Numbered from the stretch's first letter, positions 1 to 9,509 are shown. The stretch is DNA of 64,000 nt from Lentzea jiangxiensis (GCF_900104175.1 NZ_FNIX01000001.1:496001-560000), one strand, 5' to 3'. The notes: a model not told the origin generated them from the letters alone. A program made the numbers and translations.

Positions 1-570
1 ACGGACCAGATCAACGCCGGGTGCTACGTGTTCCGGCGTGAGGTGATCGACGCGATTCCCGCCGGTCGGCCGGTGTCGGTGGAGCGCGAGACGTTCCCCG
101 GGCTGCTCGAGTCGGGCAAGCGGTTGCAGGGCCACGTGGACGCCACGTACTGGTTGGACCTCGGCAAGCCGGAGGCGTTCGTGCAGGGGTCCGCGGACCT
201 CGTGCGCGGCGTTGCGCCGTCTGCCGCGGTTGCACAACCCGGCGACTACCTGGTGCTGGAAGGCTCGGCGGTGCATGAAGGCGCCACGGTCAAGGGTGGC
301 AGCACGGTCGGTTTGAACTGCACGGTCGCAGAGGGGGCCGTGCTCGACGGCGCGATCCTGTTCGACGGTGCGGTTGTCGGTGAGGGTGCCGTTGTGGAGC
401 GCTCGATCGTGGGTGCCGGTGCGCTCGTGCAGGCCGGTGCGGTGCTGCGGGACGCCGTGATCGGCGACAGCGCCGTGATCGGTGCCCGGTGCGAGCTGAT
501 CGGTGGGGCGCGCGTGTGGCCGGGTGTGGTGCTGCCCGAGGCCGGCGTGCGCTTCTCGACGGATGCCTAG
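1..570 (+). CDS. Mannose-1-phosphate guanylyltransferase, C-terminal part (5' end outside window)
   Basis: The reading frame is open from base 1 and begins inside the nucleotidyltransferase domain, with an N-A-G-x-Y-V-F motif typical of GDP-mannose pyrophosphorylases. Only the last 189 residues are present. From about residue 80 onward the sequence is a left-handed beta-helix of hexapeptide-like repeats (many VxxGAxV units), the usual C-terminal half of these enzymes. Expected role: GTP plus mannose-1-phosphate to GDP-mannose in the cytoplasm. Neighbours support this, because phosphomannomutase and mannose-6-phosphate isomerase lie about 10 kb downstream and the fbiB/fbiA association matches Rv3264c of M. 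tuberculosis. The stop overlaps the next gene's ATG region by 8 bases. Confidence 0.85.
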   Translation, partial: TDQINAGCYVFRREVIDAIPAGRPVSVERETFPGLLESGKRLQGHVDATYWLDLGKPEAFVQGSADLVRGVAPSAAVAQPGDYLVLEGSAVHEGATVKGGSTVGLNCTVAEGAVLDGAILFDGAVVGEGAVVERSIVGAGALVQAGAVLRDAVIGDSAVIGARCELIGGARVWPGVVLPEAGVRFSTDA

Positions 571-1444
571 CAGAGCCTGGACACCACCGTTCCCACTCGA
601 CCTGGGCGCGGTGCTCATGCCGCTGCGCCGCGGACCCGGCGACCCGTCCTTCAGCGCGGAGGGCGGCGTCTGGTTCGCGGCGAACACGCCGTGCGGTGCC
701 GGAACGGTCCACATCAGGCACGTCGGCGGCGAAGTGCTGGCGGAGGCTTGGGGTGAGGGCGGGCAGTGGCTGCTCGACGGGCTGCCCGCCCTGCTCGGCG
801 CGGACGACCCGGTGGACGAGTTCGTCGCGCACCACCCGGTGATCGCCGAGTCGAGGAGACGGCGTCCGGGACTGCGGCTCGGGTCCACCGGACGCGTCTG
901 GGACCTGCTGTTCGCCTCGGTCCTGGAGCAGAAGGTCACCGGCGTGGAGGCGTTCCGGACGTGGCGCGAGCTCGGCCGGCGGTTCGGTGAGAACGCTCCC
1001 GGGCCGAAGCCGCTGAAGGTTCCGCCGACGCCGCAACGGTTGCTGGGCCTGCACGACTGGGAGTGGCACCAATGCGGCCTCGACGGCGCGCGCCGCCGGA
1101 CGCTGGTCAAGGCCGCGCAGGTCGCGCACCGGCTGGAGAAGGCCGCCGAGATGCGCAGCCGCGAGCTGCTCGAGAAGGTGCCCGGGATCGGCGTGTGGAC
1201 CTCCGCCGAGGTGGCGCAACGGTCCTGGGGCGACCCGGACGCGGTCAGCGTCGGCGACTACCACGTCGCCAAGAACGTCACGTGGGCGTTGACCGGCACG
1301 CCGGGCGACGACGACGCCATGATGGAGCTGCTGGCGCCGTACCAGCCGCAGCGCCACCGCGCGGTCCGCTACCTGCTGGCGGCCGGGCTGACCCGGCCGC
1401 GGCGGGCACCGAGGTTCTCGCCGCGCGACTACCGCGCGTTCTAG
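563..1444 (+). CDS. AlkA-type DNA-3-methyladenine glycosylase
   Basis: A 293-residue protein of the HhH-GPD superfamily, predicted to excise alkylated bases in base excision repair. A helix-hairpin-helix (VPGIGVWT, near residue 206) is followed about 20 residues later by a conserved Asp in SVGDYH (near 232), the catalytic Asp of the family. I chose ATG 563, which overlaps the end of the upstream gene by 8 bases and suggests translational coupling; an in-frame start at 503 would extend deep into the upstream gene. No iron-sulfur cluster cysteines are seen, which fits AlkA rather than Nth/MutY. Its 3' end overlaps the convergent Nudix gene by 4 bases. Confidence 0.85.
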   Translation: MPSRAWTPPFPLDLGAVLMPLRRGPGDPSFSAEGGVWFAANTPCGAGTVHIRHVGGEVLAEAWGEGGQWLLDGLPALLGADDPVDEFVAHHPVIAESRRRRPGLRLGSTGRVWDLLFASVLEQKVTGVEAFRTWRELGRRFGENAPGPKPLKVPPTPQRLLGLHDWEWHQCGLDGARRRTLVKAAQVAHRLEKAAEMRSRELLEKVPGIGVWTSAEVAQRSWGDPDAVSVGDYHVAKNVTWALTGTPGDDDAMMELLAPYQPQRHRAVRYLLAAGLTRPRRAPRFSPRDYRAF

Positions 1445-1968
1445 CGCAGCCGGGCGAGAGCGCTCTCGATCAGGGGGTGCAGGTCGTCCACGTTGTCGGG
1501 CAACCCGTCCAGCGGCCACCACTGCAGGTCGACCGACTCCGCCGAACGCACCGGTTGCGCGCCGACGGGGGCGCGGACCAGGAACCGCACGTCGAAGTGG
1601 CGCGTCGGCTTGCCGAGCGAGCACGTGATCGGGTGCACGTCGAGGTGGATCGGTGCCGGCTCGATGCGCAGGCCCCGCATGCCGGACTCCTCGGTGGCCT
1701 CGCGCAGGGCCGCGGCGGACAGCGACACGTCCTCCGGCTCGCAGTGGCCGCCGAGCTGGAGCCACCGGCCCACCCGCGGGTGCAGCGTCAGCAGCGCGTG
1801 CTCGGCGGTGGCGTCCAGGACCAGCGCCGAGGCCGTGATGTGCCCTGGTTCGCAGGACCGCAGGCAGGCGTCCTCGCGGGCCGCCAGGAAGCCCAGGTAG
1901 GCCTCGCGCAGGGCGTCCTGGCCCGGGAACCGGCTCAGCGTCGAGACGGCGTCGGCGTGCAGCGTCAC
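1441..1968 (-). CDS. Nudix hydrolase
   Basis: A 175-residue protein with a clear Nudix box near residues 72-96: GGHCEPED, then REATEESG, matching GX5EX7REUXEEXGU. The family hydrolyses a nucleoside diphosphate linked to another moiety; the substrate cannot be read from the sequence. It follows fbiB with a 4-base overlap on the same strand, so it is probably the last gene of the fbiA-fbiB transcript. A role in F420 metabolism is possible but is only inferred from position. Confidence 0.85.
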   Translation of the reverse strand: MTLHADAVSTLSRFPGQDALREAYLGFLAAREDACLRSCEPGHITASALVLDATAEHALLTLHPRVGRWLQLGGHCEPEDVSLSAAALREATEESGMRGLRIEPAPIHLDVHPITCSLGKPTRHFDVRFLVRAPVGAQPVRSAESVDLQWWPLDGLPDNVDDLHPLIESALARLR

Positions 1969-3287
1969 AGTTCGACCAGCCCTTCCAGCGGCTCGCGCGG
2001 AACGAGCGGCTCGACCGGGTGGCCGACCGCTACCGCGCCCAACGGTTCCCAGTCACCGGGGACACCCAGCACGGAACGCACCACGTCCGCGCAGAAGATC
2101 GTCGACGACACCCAGCACGAGCCGAGGCCCTCGGCGGCCAGCGCCACCAGCAGGCCCTGCACGGCGGCGCCGCCGGCGACCGTGAACATCGTCTTCTCGG
2201 CTTCGGCCCGGCGCTCGTCGGGGTAGCTGTGCGCCCCGTCGCGCACGAGGAACGGCACCACGACCTCGGGCGCCTCGACCAGCAGGTCGCCGCGGCGCAC
2301 CCGGCGCGCGATCTGCTCGGGCGTGAACCCGTCGGCGCGCAGGTCGGTCTCCCACTGCTCGCGCATGGCCCGCAGCAGCTCGGCGCGCTTCTCCCGCACC
2401 AGGACGAACCGCAGGGGCTTCGTGTGGTGCGGCGCGGGCGCGGTGAGCGCCGCACCGACGGCACGCTTCAGGACGGCGAGGTCGACGGGTTCGTCGGAGT
2501 AGAACCGCACGGACTTGCGCAGCAGCACGGCCTCCGCGCGGCCCCGCGCCAGCGCCTCCTCCGTGCCGAGGCTGAACAGGTCCTCCTCGACGGGGCGGTT
2601 CAGGTCGCGCGCGGTGGAGCCGTCGTCGACCACGTCGAACCCGCGCAGCACCGCCACCGGAACCCCGCCGAGCTTGCCCTTCACGAGGTCGGCGGCCGCC
2701 GCGATCTCGTCGGCGACCGCGACCAGCGTCACCGCGAGCTGGTTGCCGTGCTCGTCCACCGCGCCCGCGTAGTCGTGCAGCACACGGATGCCGGACGAGC
2801 CGATCGCGGCGTCGGTCTGGCCCATCCGCCACGCGCGGCCCATCGTGTCGGTGACCACCACGGCGACCTCGACGCCCAGCAGGGCCTTCACCGCGGCGCG
2901 CAACGAGGCCGCGGAGCCGTCCGGGTCGACCGGGAGCAGCGCGATCTCGTCGCCCGCCACGTTCGAGGCGTCGACGCCGGACGCGGCCTGCACGACGCCG
3001 AGCTTGTTCTCGGTGATCAGCGTCCGCATCTTGCGGGCGAGCACGCGCACCGACTCGGCGTCGACGTGTGCACGCCGGATCCTGTCGCGTTCCTCGGGAT
3101 CGGCCGGCACGCGGACCAGTCGTCCCTCTACTTTGGACAGGACTTTGGAGGTGACGACCAGCACGTCGCCGTCGCGCAGCCAGGGCGCGGCGGTCACGAT
3201 CGCGCCCGCCAGGTCGTCGCCGGGGCGGAACTCCGGCAACCCGGTGACCGGCAGCAGCTCCAGCGCCGCGGCGGCGTGGTCAGTCAA
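1965..3287 (-). CDS. fbiB: FbiB: coenzyme F420-0:L-glutamate ligase / dehydro-F420-0 reductase
   Basis: A 440-residue, two-domain protein. Residues of about 1-245 match the F420:gamma-glutamyl ligase fold (start [18 protein letters not shown]; later [12 protein letters not shown]), and about 255-440 form a nitroreductase-like FMN domain. In mycobacteria FbiB adds the glutamate tail to F420-0 and its C-terminal domain reduces dehydro-F420-0. I chose TTG 3287, which overlaps the fbiA stop by 8 bases and places the conserved N-terminus correctly; the open frame continues upstream to 3344 within fbiA, so the start is not certain. It is translationally coupled to fbiA. Confidence 0.9.
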   Translation of the reverse strand: MTDHAAAALELLPVTGLPEFRPGDDLAGAIVTAAPWLRDGDVLVVTSKVLSKVEGRLVRVPADPEERDRIRRAHVDAESVRVLARKMRTLITENKLGVVQAASGVDASNVAGDEIALLPVDPDGSAASLRAAVKALLGVEVAVVVTDTMGRAWRMGQTDAAIGSSGIRVLHDYAGAVDEHGNQLAVTLVAVADEIAAAADLVKGKLGGVPVAVLRGFDVVDDGSTARDLNRPVEEDLFSLGTEEALARGRAEAVLLRKSVRFYSDEPVDLAVLKRAVGAALTAPAPHHTKPLRFVLVREKRAELLRAMREQWETDLRADGFTPEQIARRVRRGDLLVEAPEVVVPFLVRDGAHSYPDERRAEAEKTMFTVAGGAAVQGLLVALAAEGLGSCWVSSTIFCADVVRSVLGVPGDWEPLGAVAVGHPVEPLVPREPLEGLVEL

Positions 3288-4233
3288 CGTCGACCCCGGC
3301 CAGGTCCAGCGCGGCGCGGGCCATCCGCGCCGTGGCGTCCACATCGGACATCAGCAGCGGGACGGCGCGGACCGCGACACCGGGGACGTCGGCGCGGTCG
3401 CCGGTGTGCACCAGCCACGCGTCGAGGATGCCGTCCTCGGAGCACTTGCGGGAGCCGTAGTGCCGCCCGACCGCCTCGGCCGAGGTCTCGACACCGATCG
3501 CGTCCAGACAAGCGTCGGCCATGCCCCGCAACGGCTTCCCGCCGATGATCGGCGACAGGCCCACGACCCCGGCGTCGGTCTTGCGCAACGCGTCGCGCAC
3601 TCCGGGCACGGTGAGGATCGTGCCGATGCTCACCACGGGGTTGGACGGGGCGAGGACCACGGCGTCGGCCTCGCCGATCGCGTCCAGCACGCCGGGACCC
3701 GCGGTGGCCGTCTCGGCGCCGACGAACGCGAACGACCTCGCGGGCACGGCGGCGCGGTGCTTGACCCACCACTCCTGGAAGTGGATCGCCTTCTGCTCGC
3801 CGTCCAGTTCGACGACGACGTGCGTCTCGACCCTGTCGTCCGACATCGGCAGCAGCTTCACGCCCGGCTGCCACCGGTCGCACAGGGCCTCCGTCACGGC
3901 GGACAGCGGGTAGCCGGCGCGCAGCATGCGGGTGCGGACGAGGTGCGTCGCGATGTCGCGGTCGCCGAGGCCGAACCACGTCGGCTCGGCGCCGTACGCC
4001 GCGAGCTCGTCCTTGACGGTCCACGACTCGCCCTCGCGGCCCCAGCCGCGGTCGACGTCGATGCCGCCACCGAGCGTGTACATGCAGGTGTCGAGGTCAG
4101 GGGTGATGCGCAGCCCGTGCATCCACACGTCGTCACCGGTGTTCACGACGGCGGTGACGTCCGCTCCGAGTGCTTTGAGTCCCTGCAGGAACCTGGCGCC
4201 GCCGACCCCGCCGACGAGTGCTACGACCTTCAC
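3280..4233 (-). CDS. fbiA: FbiA: 2-phospho-L-lactate (enolpyruvyl) transferase of F420 biosynthesis
   Basis: A 317-residue CofD/FbiA family enzyme. It transfers the phospholactyl or phosphoenolpyruvyl group from the guanylylated donor to the deazaflavin Fo, giving (dehydro-)F420-0. The N-terminal [17 protein letters not shown] is the family nucleotide-binding signature, and NTGDD and [11 protein letters not shown] are also characteristic. I chose GTG 4233, just before that signature, with GGAAG 9 bases upstream; an ATG at 4251 would add six residues. It is first in the leftward fbiA-fbiB-Nudix group, downstream of the M50 gene with a 33-base gap. Confidence 0.92.
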   Translation of the reverse strand: MKVVALVGGVGGARFLQGLKALGADVTAVVNTGDDVWMHGLRITPDLDTCMYTLGGGIDVDRGWGREGESWTVKDELAAYGAEPTWFGLGDRDIATHLVRTRMLRAGYPLSAVTEALCDRWQPGVKLLPMSDDRVETHVVVELDGEQKAIHFQEWWVKHRAAVPARSFAFVGAETATAGPGVLDAIGEADAVVLAPSNPVVSIGTILTVPGVRDALRKTDAGVVGLSPIIGGKPLRGMADACLDAIGVETSAEAVGRHYGSRKCSEDGILDAWLVHTGDRADVPGVAVRAVPLLMSDVDATARMARAALDLAGVDVD

Positions 4234-4266
4234 GCCCGCCCATGCTTCCACAGCGCCGGATCGGCC

Positions 4267-5022
4267 TCACAGGTAGCGCCAGAACGAGAACGTGTCGGAA
4301 CCGACGTAGGCCGCGAAGGCGTCGCCGCCGACGAGCTCGAACACCCAGGCCGAGACCTGGAAGAAGAGGCGGCTGACCGCGCTGAAGCCGATCAGCACGG
4401 CGAACAGGACCAGCGGCGCCCACGGCCGGGCCTTGGCGCCGAACCGCTGCGCCTCGTAGGGCAGGAACGGCTCGATGGCGCCCCAGCCGTCGAGACCGGG
4501 GATCGGCAGGATGTTGAGCACGAACGCGAACACCTGCAACAAAGCAAGGTACGAAATCGCGGCGGCGAGGGCGGCGGGCGGTGAGAAGATCGCCACGACG
4601 AGCGCGAGCAGGACGCCGATCACGAGGTTCGACAGCGGTCCCGCGAGTGAGACCAACGACTCGACCCGCTTGTTGCGCAGGGCGTGGTGGTTGATCCACA
4701 CGGCGCCGCCCGGCAGCGGGATCCCGCCCATGACCAGCAGCACCAGCGGCAGGACGATGCTGAGCACGGGGTCGGTGTAACGGCGGATGTCGAGGGTCAG
4801 ATAACCCTTGTCGCGCACGGAGAAATCGCCGCCCTTGTACGCGACGGCGGCGTGCCCGAACTCGTGCAGGCACAGCGTCACCGCCCACCCGGCGAGCACG
4901 AAGAGGATCGTGCCCGAGATGACGGCGACTTCCCCTTCGGACAGGGTGAGAGCAGCTCCCGCGGCCGTCGCCGCGAGCAGGCCGAGGAACAGCGGACTGG
5001 GGCGCACTGCTGATCGCTTCAC
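4267..5022 (-). CDS. Site-2 protease family (M50) membrane metalloprotease
   Basis: A polytopic membrane protein of about 251 residues with the zinc motif HEFGH near residue 52 and the second motif NILPIPGLDGWG near 168-179, which supplies the third metal ligand in site-2 proteases. It has no PDZ domain, as in the minimal Rip3/YwhC type. These enzymes cut substrates inside the membrane, often anti-sigma factors; the substrate here is unknown. I assigned GTG 5022 because hydrophobic sequence begins soon after, but the GGAGG lies only about 1 base upstream, so the start may differ. The open frame extends to 5082. Confidence 0.85.
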   Translation of the reverse strand: MKRSAVRPSPLFLGLLAATAAGAALTLSEGEVAVISGTILFVLAGWAVTLCLHEFGHAAVAYKGGDFSVRDKGYLTLDIRRYTDPVLSIVLPLVLLVMGGIPLPGGAVWINHHALRNKRVESLVSLAGPLSNLVIGVLLALVVAIFSPPAALAAAISYLALLQVFAFVLNILPIPGLDGWGAIEPFLPYEAQRFGAKARPWAPLVLFAVLIGFSAVSRLFFQVSAWVFELVGGDAFAAYVGSDTFSFWRYL

Positions 5023-5156
5023 CCCTCCAGTGTGGCGTGTCGGCCGGCCTCCTGGGCCGTTCGAGGAGGGGTTGCGACACATGGATCACTGTCTGTGCTG
5101 CACGTCAAGGTTTGAGCGGCCATTCGCGGGAATATCCCCCGACGTGTGGACTCCGC

Positions 5157-5185
5157 TTGACCGCCCGCTGTGACGCAGGTGTAAT
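5157..5185 (+). promoter_or_regulatory. Predicted housekeeping-sigma promoter of whiB2
   Basis: TTGACC at 5157-5162 and TGTAAT at 5180-5185 are separated by exactly 17 bases, a strong match to the principal sigma consensus in this GC-rich DNA. Transcription would begin near 5192, giving a leader of about 75 bases before the WhiB2 ATG at 5268. Overlapping it, TGTGA (5170-5174) and TCACA (5185-5189) form a symmetric pair with an 11-base spacer. Confidence 0.55.
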
Positions 5186-5267
5186 CACATCGGTGTCATT
5201 CGTCGTTGTGGGAGCGGCGTCTGGCGTCCGCCAACCGGGGAGAGCGGAAGGCGAGGAGGCGGACGAA

Positions 5268-5573
5268 ATGCAGGAATTCGAAGAGCTCGAAGAAGATCAC
5301 GTCACACAGCCGGTGGTGCAGGGCGAGCTGTCATACCTGTTCGACCCTGCCGACGAGCAGGATTGGCAGGAGCGCGCGCTGTGCGCGCAGACCGATCCCG
5401 AGGCGTTCTTCCCCGAAAAGGGCGGATCGACTCGGGAGGCCAAGCGCATCTGCCTGGGCTGCGAGGTTCGATCGGAGTGCCTCGAGTACGCACTCCAGCA
5501 CGACGAGCGCTTCGGCATCTGGGGCGGTCTCAGTGAACGGGAGCGCCGCAAGCTGAAGAAGCGAGCTGTCTAG
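5268..5573 (+). CDS. whiB2: WhiB2/WhmD-type iron-sulfur transcription factor
   Basis: A 101-residue Wbl protein. Four cysteines (C39, C62, C65, C71, with Cx2Cx5C) would bind a [4Fe-4S] cluster, followed by the turn GIWGG (83-87) and the basic tail RERRKLKKRAV that contacts DNA. Wbl proteins act with the principal sigma factor; WhiB2/WhmD homologues control septation and cell division. Assignment to the WhiB2 clade rests on the acidic N-terminus and the position beside fbiA, as in mycobacteria. I chose ATG 5268; the frame is open upstream to 5037, but that stretch is non-conserved and contains the promoter. Confidence 0.92.
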   Translation: MQEFEELEEDHVTQPVVQGELSYLFDPADEQDWQERALCAQTDPEAFFPEKGGSTREAKRICLGCEVRSECLEYALQHDERFGIWGGLSERERRKLKKRAV

Positions 5574-5604
5574 AAGCGTGATCTTCTTGCCTTAACTTGG
5601 GGAT

Positions 5605-8600
5605 GTGACAAGTCCTCACCCGAGGCTCCGGACAGCGCCGGTGCTGTGCGTCCTGGTCTGCCACGACGGCGACCAGTGGCTCAGCACGGCGCTGTCGGCC
5701 TTGCGGCGCCAGCGAATTCGTCCCCGGCACGTGATCGCGGTCGACACCGGGTCGACGGACCGGACGGCAAAGATCCTGGCAGAGGCGGAAGATCTGCTGG
5801 ACGGGGTGCTGACGGCGCCGCGCGGCACGGGTTTCGGCACCGCCGTGCGCATCGCGGTCGAGCACGCCGTCGAACGCTGGGGTGATCCCGGCCGGTGGCT
5901 GTGGCTGTTGCACGACGACAGCGCGCCCGAACCCGACTGCCTGGCCGCGCTGCTGACCGCGGCCGAGGTGTCCCCGTCGGCTGCCGTCCTCGGTCCGCTG
6001 TGCCTCGACTGGGTGGATTCCCGCCTGGTCGTCGAGGCGGGTCTGTCGACGGATTCTTCAGGACATCGACAGACCGGTCTGTCCTCTGCGGAACATTCCG
6101 CATCGTTTCAGCAGAGCACCGAGGTTCTCGCCGTCTCGTCCGCGGGATCTCTGGTCAAACGTGAGGTTTGGCACGCGCTCGGCGGTTATGACGAAGCGAT
6201 GCCGCTGCTGCGCGACGACGTCGACTTCGGGTGGCGCGCCAATCGCGCGGGTCATTTGGTCCTGTGCGTACCCGTCGCACGCATGCGACATGCGCGCGCC
6301 GCGACTAAAGGCGCACGCCGTTTGGACGCGGCGATGGCGCGGCCCGGTCCGTCATTTCGAGGCGTCGACCGGGCGCACGGCATGCGCACTTTCCTGGTCA
6401 ATTGTTCGGGTCCGTCGTTCCTCGTCGGGCTTCCGCGCCTGCTGTTGCTGTCGTTGCTGCGCGCGCTGGGCTTCTCGCTCCTCCGGCGTTTCGCCGACGC
6501 ACACGCCGAGGTCGGCGCCGCCCGCTACCTGCTGACGAGAGGCCGTCTGCTCGAAGGCCGCCGCGCCCGCCGCGGTTCCGCGGTCGTCCGCGGCCTCTTC
6601 ACCAGCAGACTCACGAGACTGCGCAACGCGATCCGCGCCGGAGCCGCGTTCCTGGTCCGCCGCCGCCTCGAAGCCGACGCAGCCCTGGGTCGTTTGCCCG
6701 CAACCGATTCGAGCGCGACGTGGCTGGAACCGTCCGAAGTGGACCCGCGCCCCGTCGGTCCGGCGGCGTTGCCCGCCGGTGCGTCCCGCGGCCGTCCGCG
6801 CGTCGCCGGCCTGCGCCGCCCGCCGGTGGTCGTCCAGGTCGAGGCGGCCGTTCCCGGTGCACTGCGACCTTCGCCACGCCCGCGCCCGTCGCCGGGTCCG
6901 CGCGCCACGTCCGGGATGGTCTTCGTCGAGGTCGACCAGTCGCGGATGCTCCGCAAGCTGCTGCTCGCGCCCCCCGTGCTGCTCCTGCTCGGGCTTTCGG
7001 TGGTCGCCGTCGCGGCCAACTCCTCCCGCCTCGGTCTCGACCTCGCCGGTGGCCGCCTGCTGCCCGTCGGCTCGGTGGGCGAGGTCTGGTCGACGTACCT
7101 GGCCTCGTGGCACCCGGTCCACGGCGGCACCGCGGCCCCGGCACCCGCGGCCCTGGCCGTCCTGGGCCTGATCCCCGGTGGCCCCTCGTTCGCCGTCGCA
7201 CTGCTGCTTCTCGGCGACATCCCCCTCGCCGCGTTGTCCGCCTACATCGCGTCACGCGGCATGCGCGTACGGCGTTCCGTGCGCGCGGTGATCGCCGCCT
7301 TCTACGGCCTGCTGCCCGTTGCGACCACTGCCGCGTCCGAGGGTCGTCTGGACGTAGTCGTCGTCCACGTCGTGACGCCCGTTGTCTTCGCGGGCGTGTA
7401 TGCCGTCTTGCGCGCGTCGTCCACACACGCCTGGTTGCCCATGGCGTCCGGCACCGCCATCGGTGTCGCCGTGCTGGGTGCCTTCTCGCCGCTGACACAC
7501 GCGGTGGTGATCGTCGGCGCTCTCGCGGGCTTCATCGCCGTGGCGGGTGGCGCACGCCGTATCGCGGCTTTGTTCATGATCGTGCTTCTGCCGATGGCGT
7601 TGCTTCTGCCGTGGCCGGCTGTGCTGCTCCAGCACCCGGAGATGGTGCTGAACGGCCTCGGCGCGGCCTTCGACTCGCCGCCACCGAACCTGGTCGTGTG
7701 CTCGGTCTTCGTCGCGGCCGGGTTCGCGGCCGCCGTGCTGCGGCCGAACCTCTCGATGCTGCCCGGTCTGCTGGTGATCGTGCTGGGCATCGGGGCTCTC
7801 GCCGCCGTGGCCGCCGTGGGGGCGTGGCCGGGGACGCCGTTGGTGATCCTCGCCTGGGGGCTCGTGCGCGTGGTGCTCGCCGGGTGCCAGCGCGGCGTGA
7901 CCCCCGGTGTGGCCGGGCGGGCTCCGGTGCGCCGGGCCGTGTACGTCGTGGGCGTCGTGACGCTGGTCAGCCTCGGTATCGCCGGGGTCCTGGACCTCCG
8001 GACCGGGCCGTTGAAGGCGGACGGCGGCCTGGCCCTCAACGCGTCGCTGACCGCCGAACTGGAGCGGAGCGGGCGGTCGGTGCTGGTCCTCGGCTCGCCT
8101 GCGCGTCAGGTCGCGGGGCGGATGCCCGCGTTCGGGGACGACGACCTGGTGCCGACCGTGTCGTCGCCTGCCCGGTTGCGGCGGTGGAACTCGTCGTTGC
8201 TGGACGGGGCTCCGCCCGCGGTGAAGGTCGCTGTGGCCCAGGCCGCGTCCTCCGGGGTGGCGTTCGTGGTGCTGCCCTCCCAGGAGGCCGCCGCGCGGGT
8301 CGCCTCCGCTGCCGGGGAGCTGGTGTCGGTGGCGCCTCCCGCTTCGGACGGACGGCCGGTCCTGCGGGTCCGGCTGGCCGCGGACACCGGGGTGCTGCTG
8401 GCGCCCGACCTCGCCCGGCGGGCCCGGACCGGCGGGGAACCTCCCGCCGAGCCGGCCGCGGGTGGGGTGGCGCCGGTCACCGTGTCGCTGCCCGAGGTGG
8501 CTGTGCGGGTCTCGCCTGGTGGCGAGGGGCGGGTGCTCGTGCTGGCCGCTGAGGACGAGCCCGGGTGGCGGGTCTTCGTGGACGGGACCGAGGTGCCTGT

Positions 8601-8766
8601 CGTGCGGGCTTGGGGGCATCTGGTGGGGGTGCCGTTGCCCGCCGGTGGGGCAGAGGTCACCGCGTCGATGTCGACTGTTTTGAGGGATCTGTTGTTGCTG
8701 GGGCAGGGGGCGGCCGGGTTGTTCGCCTTGTTGACCGCTGTTCCTTCTCGGCGGCGGGGGGCTTAG
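5605..8766 (+). CDS. Giant family 2 glycosyltransferase with C-terminal multi-pass membrane module
   Basis: A 1053-residue protein. Residues of about 10-330 are a GT-A type family 2 glycosyltransferase: nucleotide-binding DTGSTDRT (47-54), the DxD-like HDD in LLHDDSAPEPDC (about 101-112), and a later LRDDVDFGWRA motif resembling the (E/D)DxxxxxR acceptor region. A basic Pro/Arg-rich linker follows (about 330-450). Then comes a large hydrophobic module (about 455-800) with roughly ten or more membrane segments, and a C-terminal probably extracellular domain (about 800-1035). It probably transfers a sugar to a lipid-linked or envelope acceptor; no substrate can be named. The gene starts 31 bases after whiB2. 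Confidence 0.8.
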   Translation: MTSPHPRLRTAPVLCVLVCHDGDQWLSTALSALRRQRIRPRHVIAVDTGSTDRTAKILAEAEDLLDGVLTAPRGTGFGTAVRIAVEHAVERWGDPGRWLWLLHDDSAPEPDCLAALLTAAEVSPSAAVLGPLCLDWVDSRLVVEAGLSTDSSGHRQTGLSSAEHSASFQQSTEVLAVSSAGSLVKREVWHALGGYDEAMPLLRDDVDFGWRANRAGHLVLCVPVARMRHARAATKGARRLDAAMARPGPSFRGVDRAHGMRTFLVNCSGPSFLVGLPRLLLLSLLRALGFSLLRRFADAHAEVGAARYLLTRGRLLEGRRARRGSAVVRGLFTSRLTRLRNAIRAGAAFLVRRRLEADAALGRLPATDSSATWLEPSEVDPRPVGPAALPAGASRGRPRVAGLRRPPVVVQVEAAVPGALRPSPRPRPSPGPRATSGMVFVEVDQSRMLRKLLLAPPVLLLLGLSVVAVAANSSRLGLDLAGGRLLPVGSVGEVWSTYLASWHPVHGGTAAPAPAALAVLGLIPGGPSFAVALLLLGDIPLAALSAYIASRGMRVRRSVRAVIAAFYGLLPVATTAASEGRLDVVVVHVVTPVVFAGVYAVLRASSTHAWLPMASGTAIGVAVLGAFSPLTHAVVIVGALAGFIAVAGGARRIAALFMIVLLPMALLLPWPAVLLQHPEMVLNGLGAAFDSPPPNLVVCSVFVAAGFAAAVLRPNLSMLPGLLVIVLGIGALAAVAAVGAWPGTPLVILAWGLVRVVLAGCQRGVTPGVAGRAPVRRAVYVVGVVTLVSLGIAGVLDLRTGPLKADGGLALNASLTAELERSGRSVLVLGSPARQVAGRMPAFGDDDLVPTVSSPARLRRWNSSLLDGAPPAVKVAVAQAASSGVAFVVLPSQEAAARVASAAGELVSVAPPASDGRPVLRVRLAADTGVLLAPDLARRARTGGEPPAEPAAGGVAPVTVSLPEVAVRVSPGGEGRVLVLAAEDEPGWRVFVDGTEVPVVRAWGHLVGVPLPAGGAEVTASMSTVLRDLLLLGQGAAGLFALLTAVPSRRRGA

Positions 8767-9065
8767 GGGCGGCTGGTGCTCTCGTTGTGCTGGCGGGTGC
8801 CTGTTCCAGGAGCGGGGCTCCGCACCGAACCCCCCCATCCGATCCCACCCGAGGTGTCCGGGAAGGACGGCTCGCCTTCAGCATCGCGTGCGGATCTGCG
8901 TGCGGCTGGGCGTTGGTGAGACGGCTCGCCTTCGGCGTCGCGGGAGTGTCAGACCTGCTCGGTACGTTGGGTCGCGGGGGATCCCGAAACCGAGGGGACC
9001 CCTGCGCGAGCGCGCCGTCGTGGTCGACCGGGTACCTGGGCACCCGGTCGGGTGTGAGAGGCGTC
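8767..9065. other. Intergenic region without a gene, containing a 23-bp imperfect direct repeat
   Basis: No convincing coding region lies between the convergent GT2 and zincin-like genes. Two copies of a 23-base unit beginning GACGGCTCGCCTTC occur at 8866-8888 and 8920-8942 (54-base period), differing at two positions. The frames that cross the region are extensions of shadow frames. No hairpin with a U-tract was found. Confidence 0.5.
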
Positions 9066-9509
9066 TCAGCCCTCGTCGATCACGTCCGGGTCGAGGCCCA
9101 GGTAGTTCGCCACCTGTTCCACGAGGACTTCGTGCACCAGGTCCGCCAGGTCCGCGCCGTCCTTCGCGCGCGCCTCCAGCGGGCGGCGGTAGAGAACGAT
9201 CCGGGCACGGTTGTCGGAGACCGCGGGGAGCAGGCGGGCCAGGGGGACGCTGCCGTCCTCCACCACGCCGTCCTCGCCTTCGACCTGCACTTCCGGCACG
9301 TCGTCGACTGCCACGTCCAGCTGCGTGAGCTCGGTCCGCCAGCGGGCCTCGATGGGTTCGAGGGCCTCGATGACCAGGGCGTCGAAGCGTTCCGCCCTCG
9401 AGCGGGCCGCCGGGAGGGTGGCCGGGTAGAGCGGGCCGCGCAGGCCTCTGCCGTGCCGGTCGCGATTGCGCCGACGTGGCGAATCCTGTCGCCGTGAACC
9501 CCTTGCCAT
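9066..9509 (-). CDS. Zincin-like (metallopeptidase fold) family protein, Rv3259 type, catalytic motif degenerate
   Basis: A 147-residue protein resembling the DUF1025/Zincin_1 family found beside whiB2 in mycobacteria. Where typical members read HExxHH, this one has VEQVANYLGLDP, with Glu, Gln, Asn and Tyr at the expected ligand and catalytic positions, preceded by VHEVL. It may therefore not be an active protease. The N-terminus is Arg-rich and basic (MARGSRRQD). I chose ATG 9509; the frame runs on to 9578, but upstream residues look non-conserved and no clear ribosome-binding site decides the matter. It is divergent from the DUF3499 gene. Confidence 0.65.
   Translation of the reverse strand: MARGSRRQDSPRRRNRDRHGRGLRGPLYPATLPAARSRAERFDALVIEALEPIEARWRTELTQLDVAVDDVPEVQVEGEDGVVEDGSVPLARLLPAVSDNRARIVLYRRPLEARAKDGADLADLVHEVLVEQVANYLGLDPDVIDEG

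Noticed and set aside
290-1765. 491-residue leftward frame over the AlkA-like gene
   Set aside because: Arg/Pro/Ala-rich translation without motifs; the opposite strand has a clear HhH-GPD enzyme.
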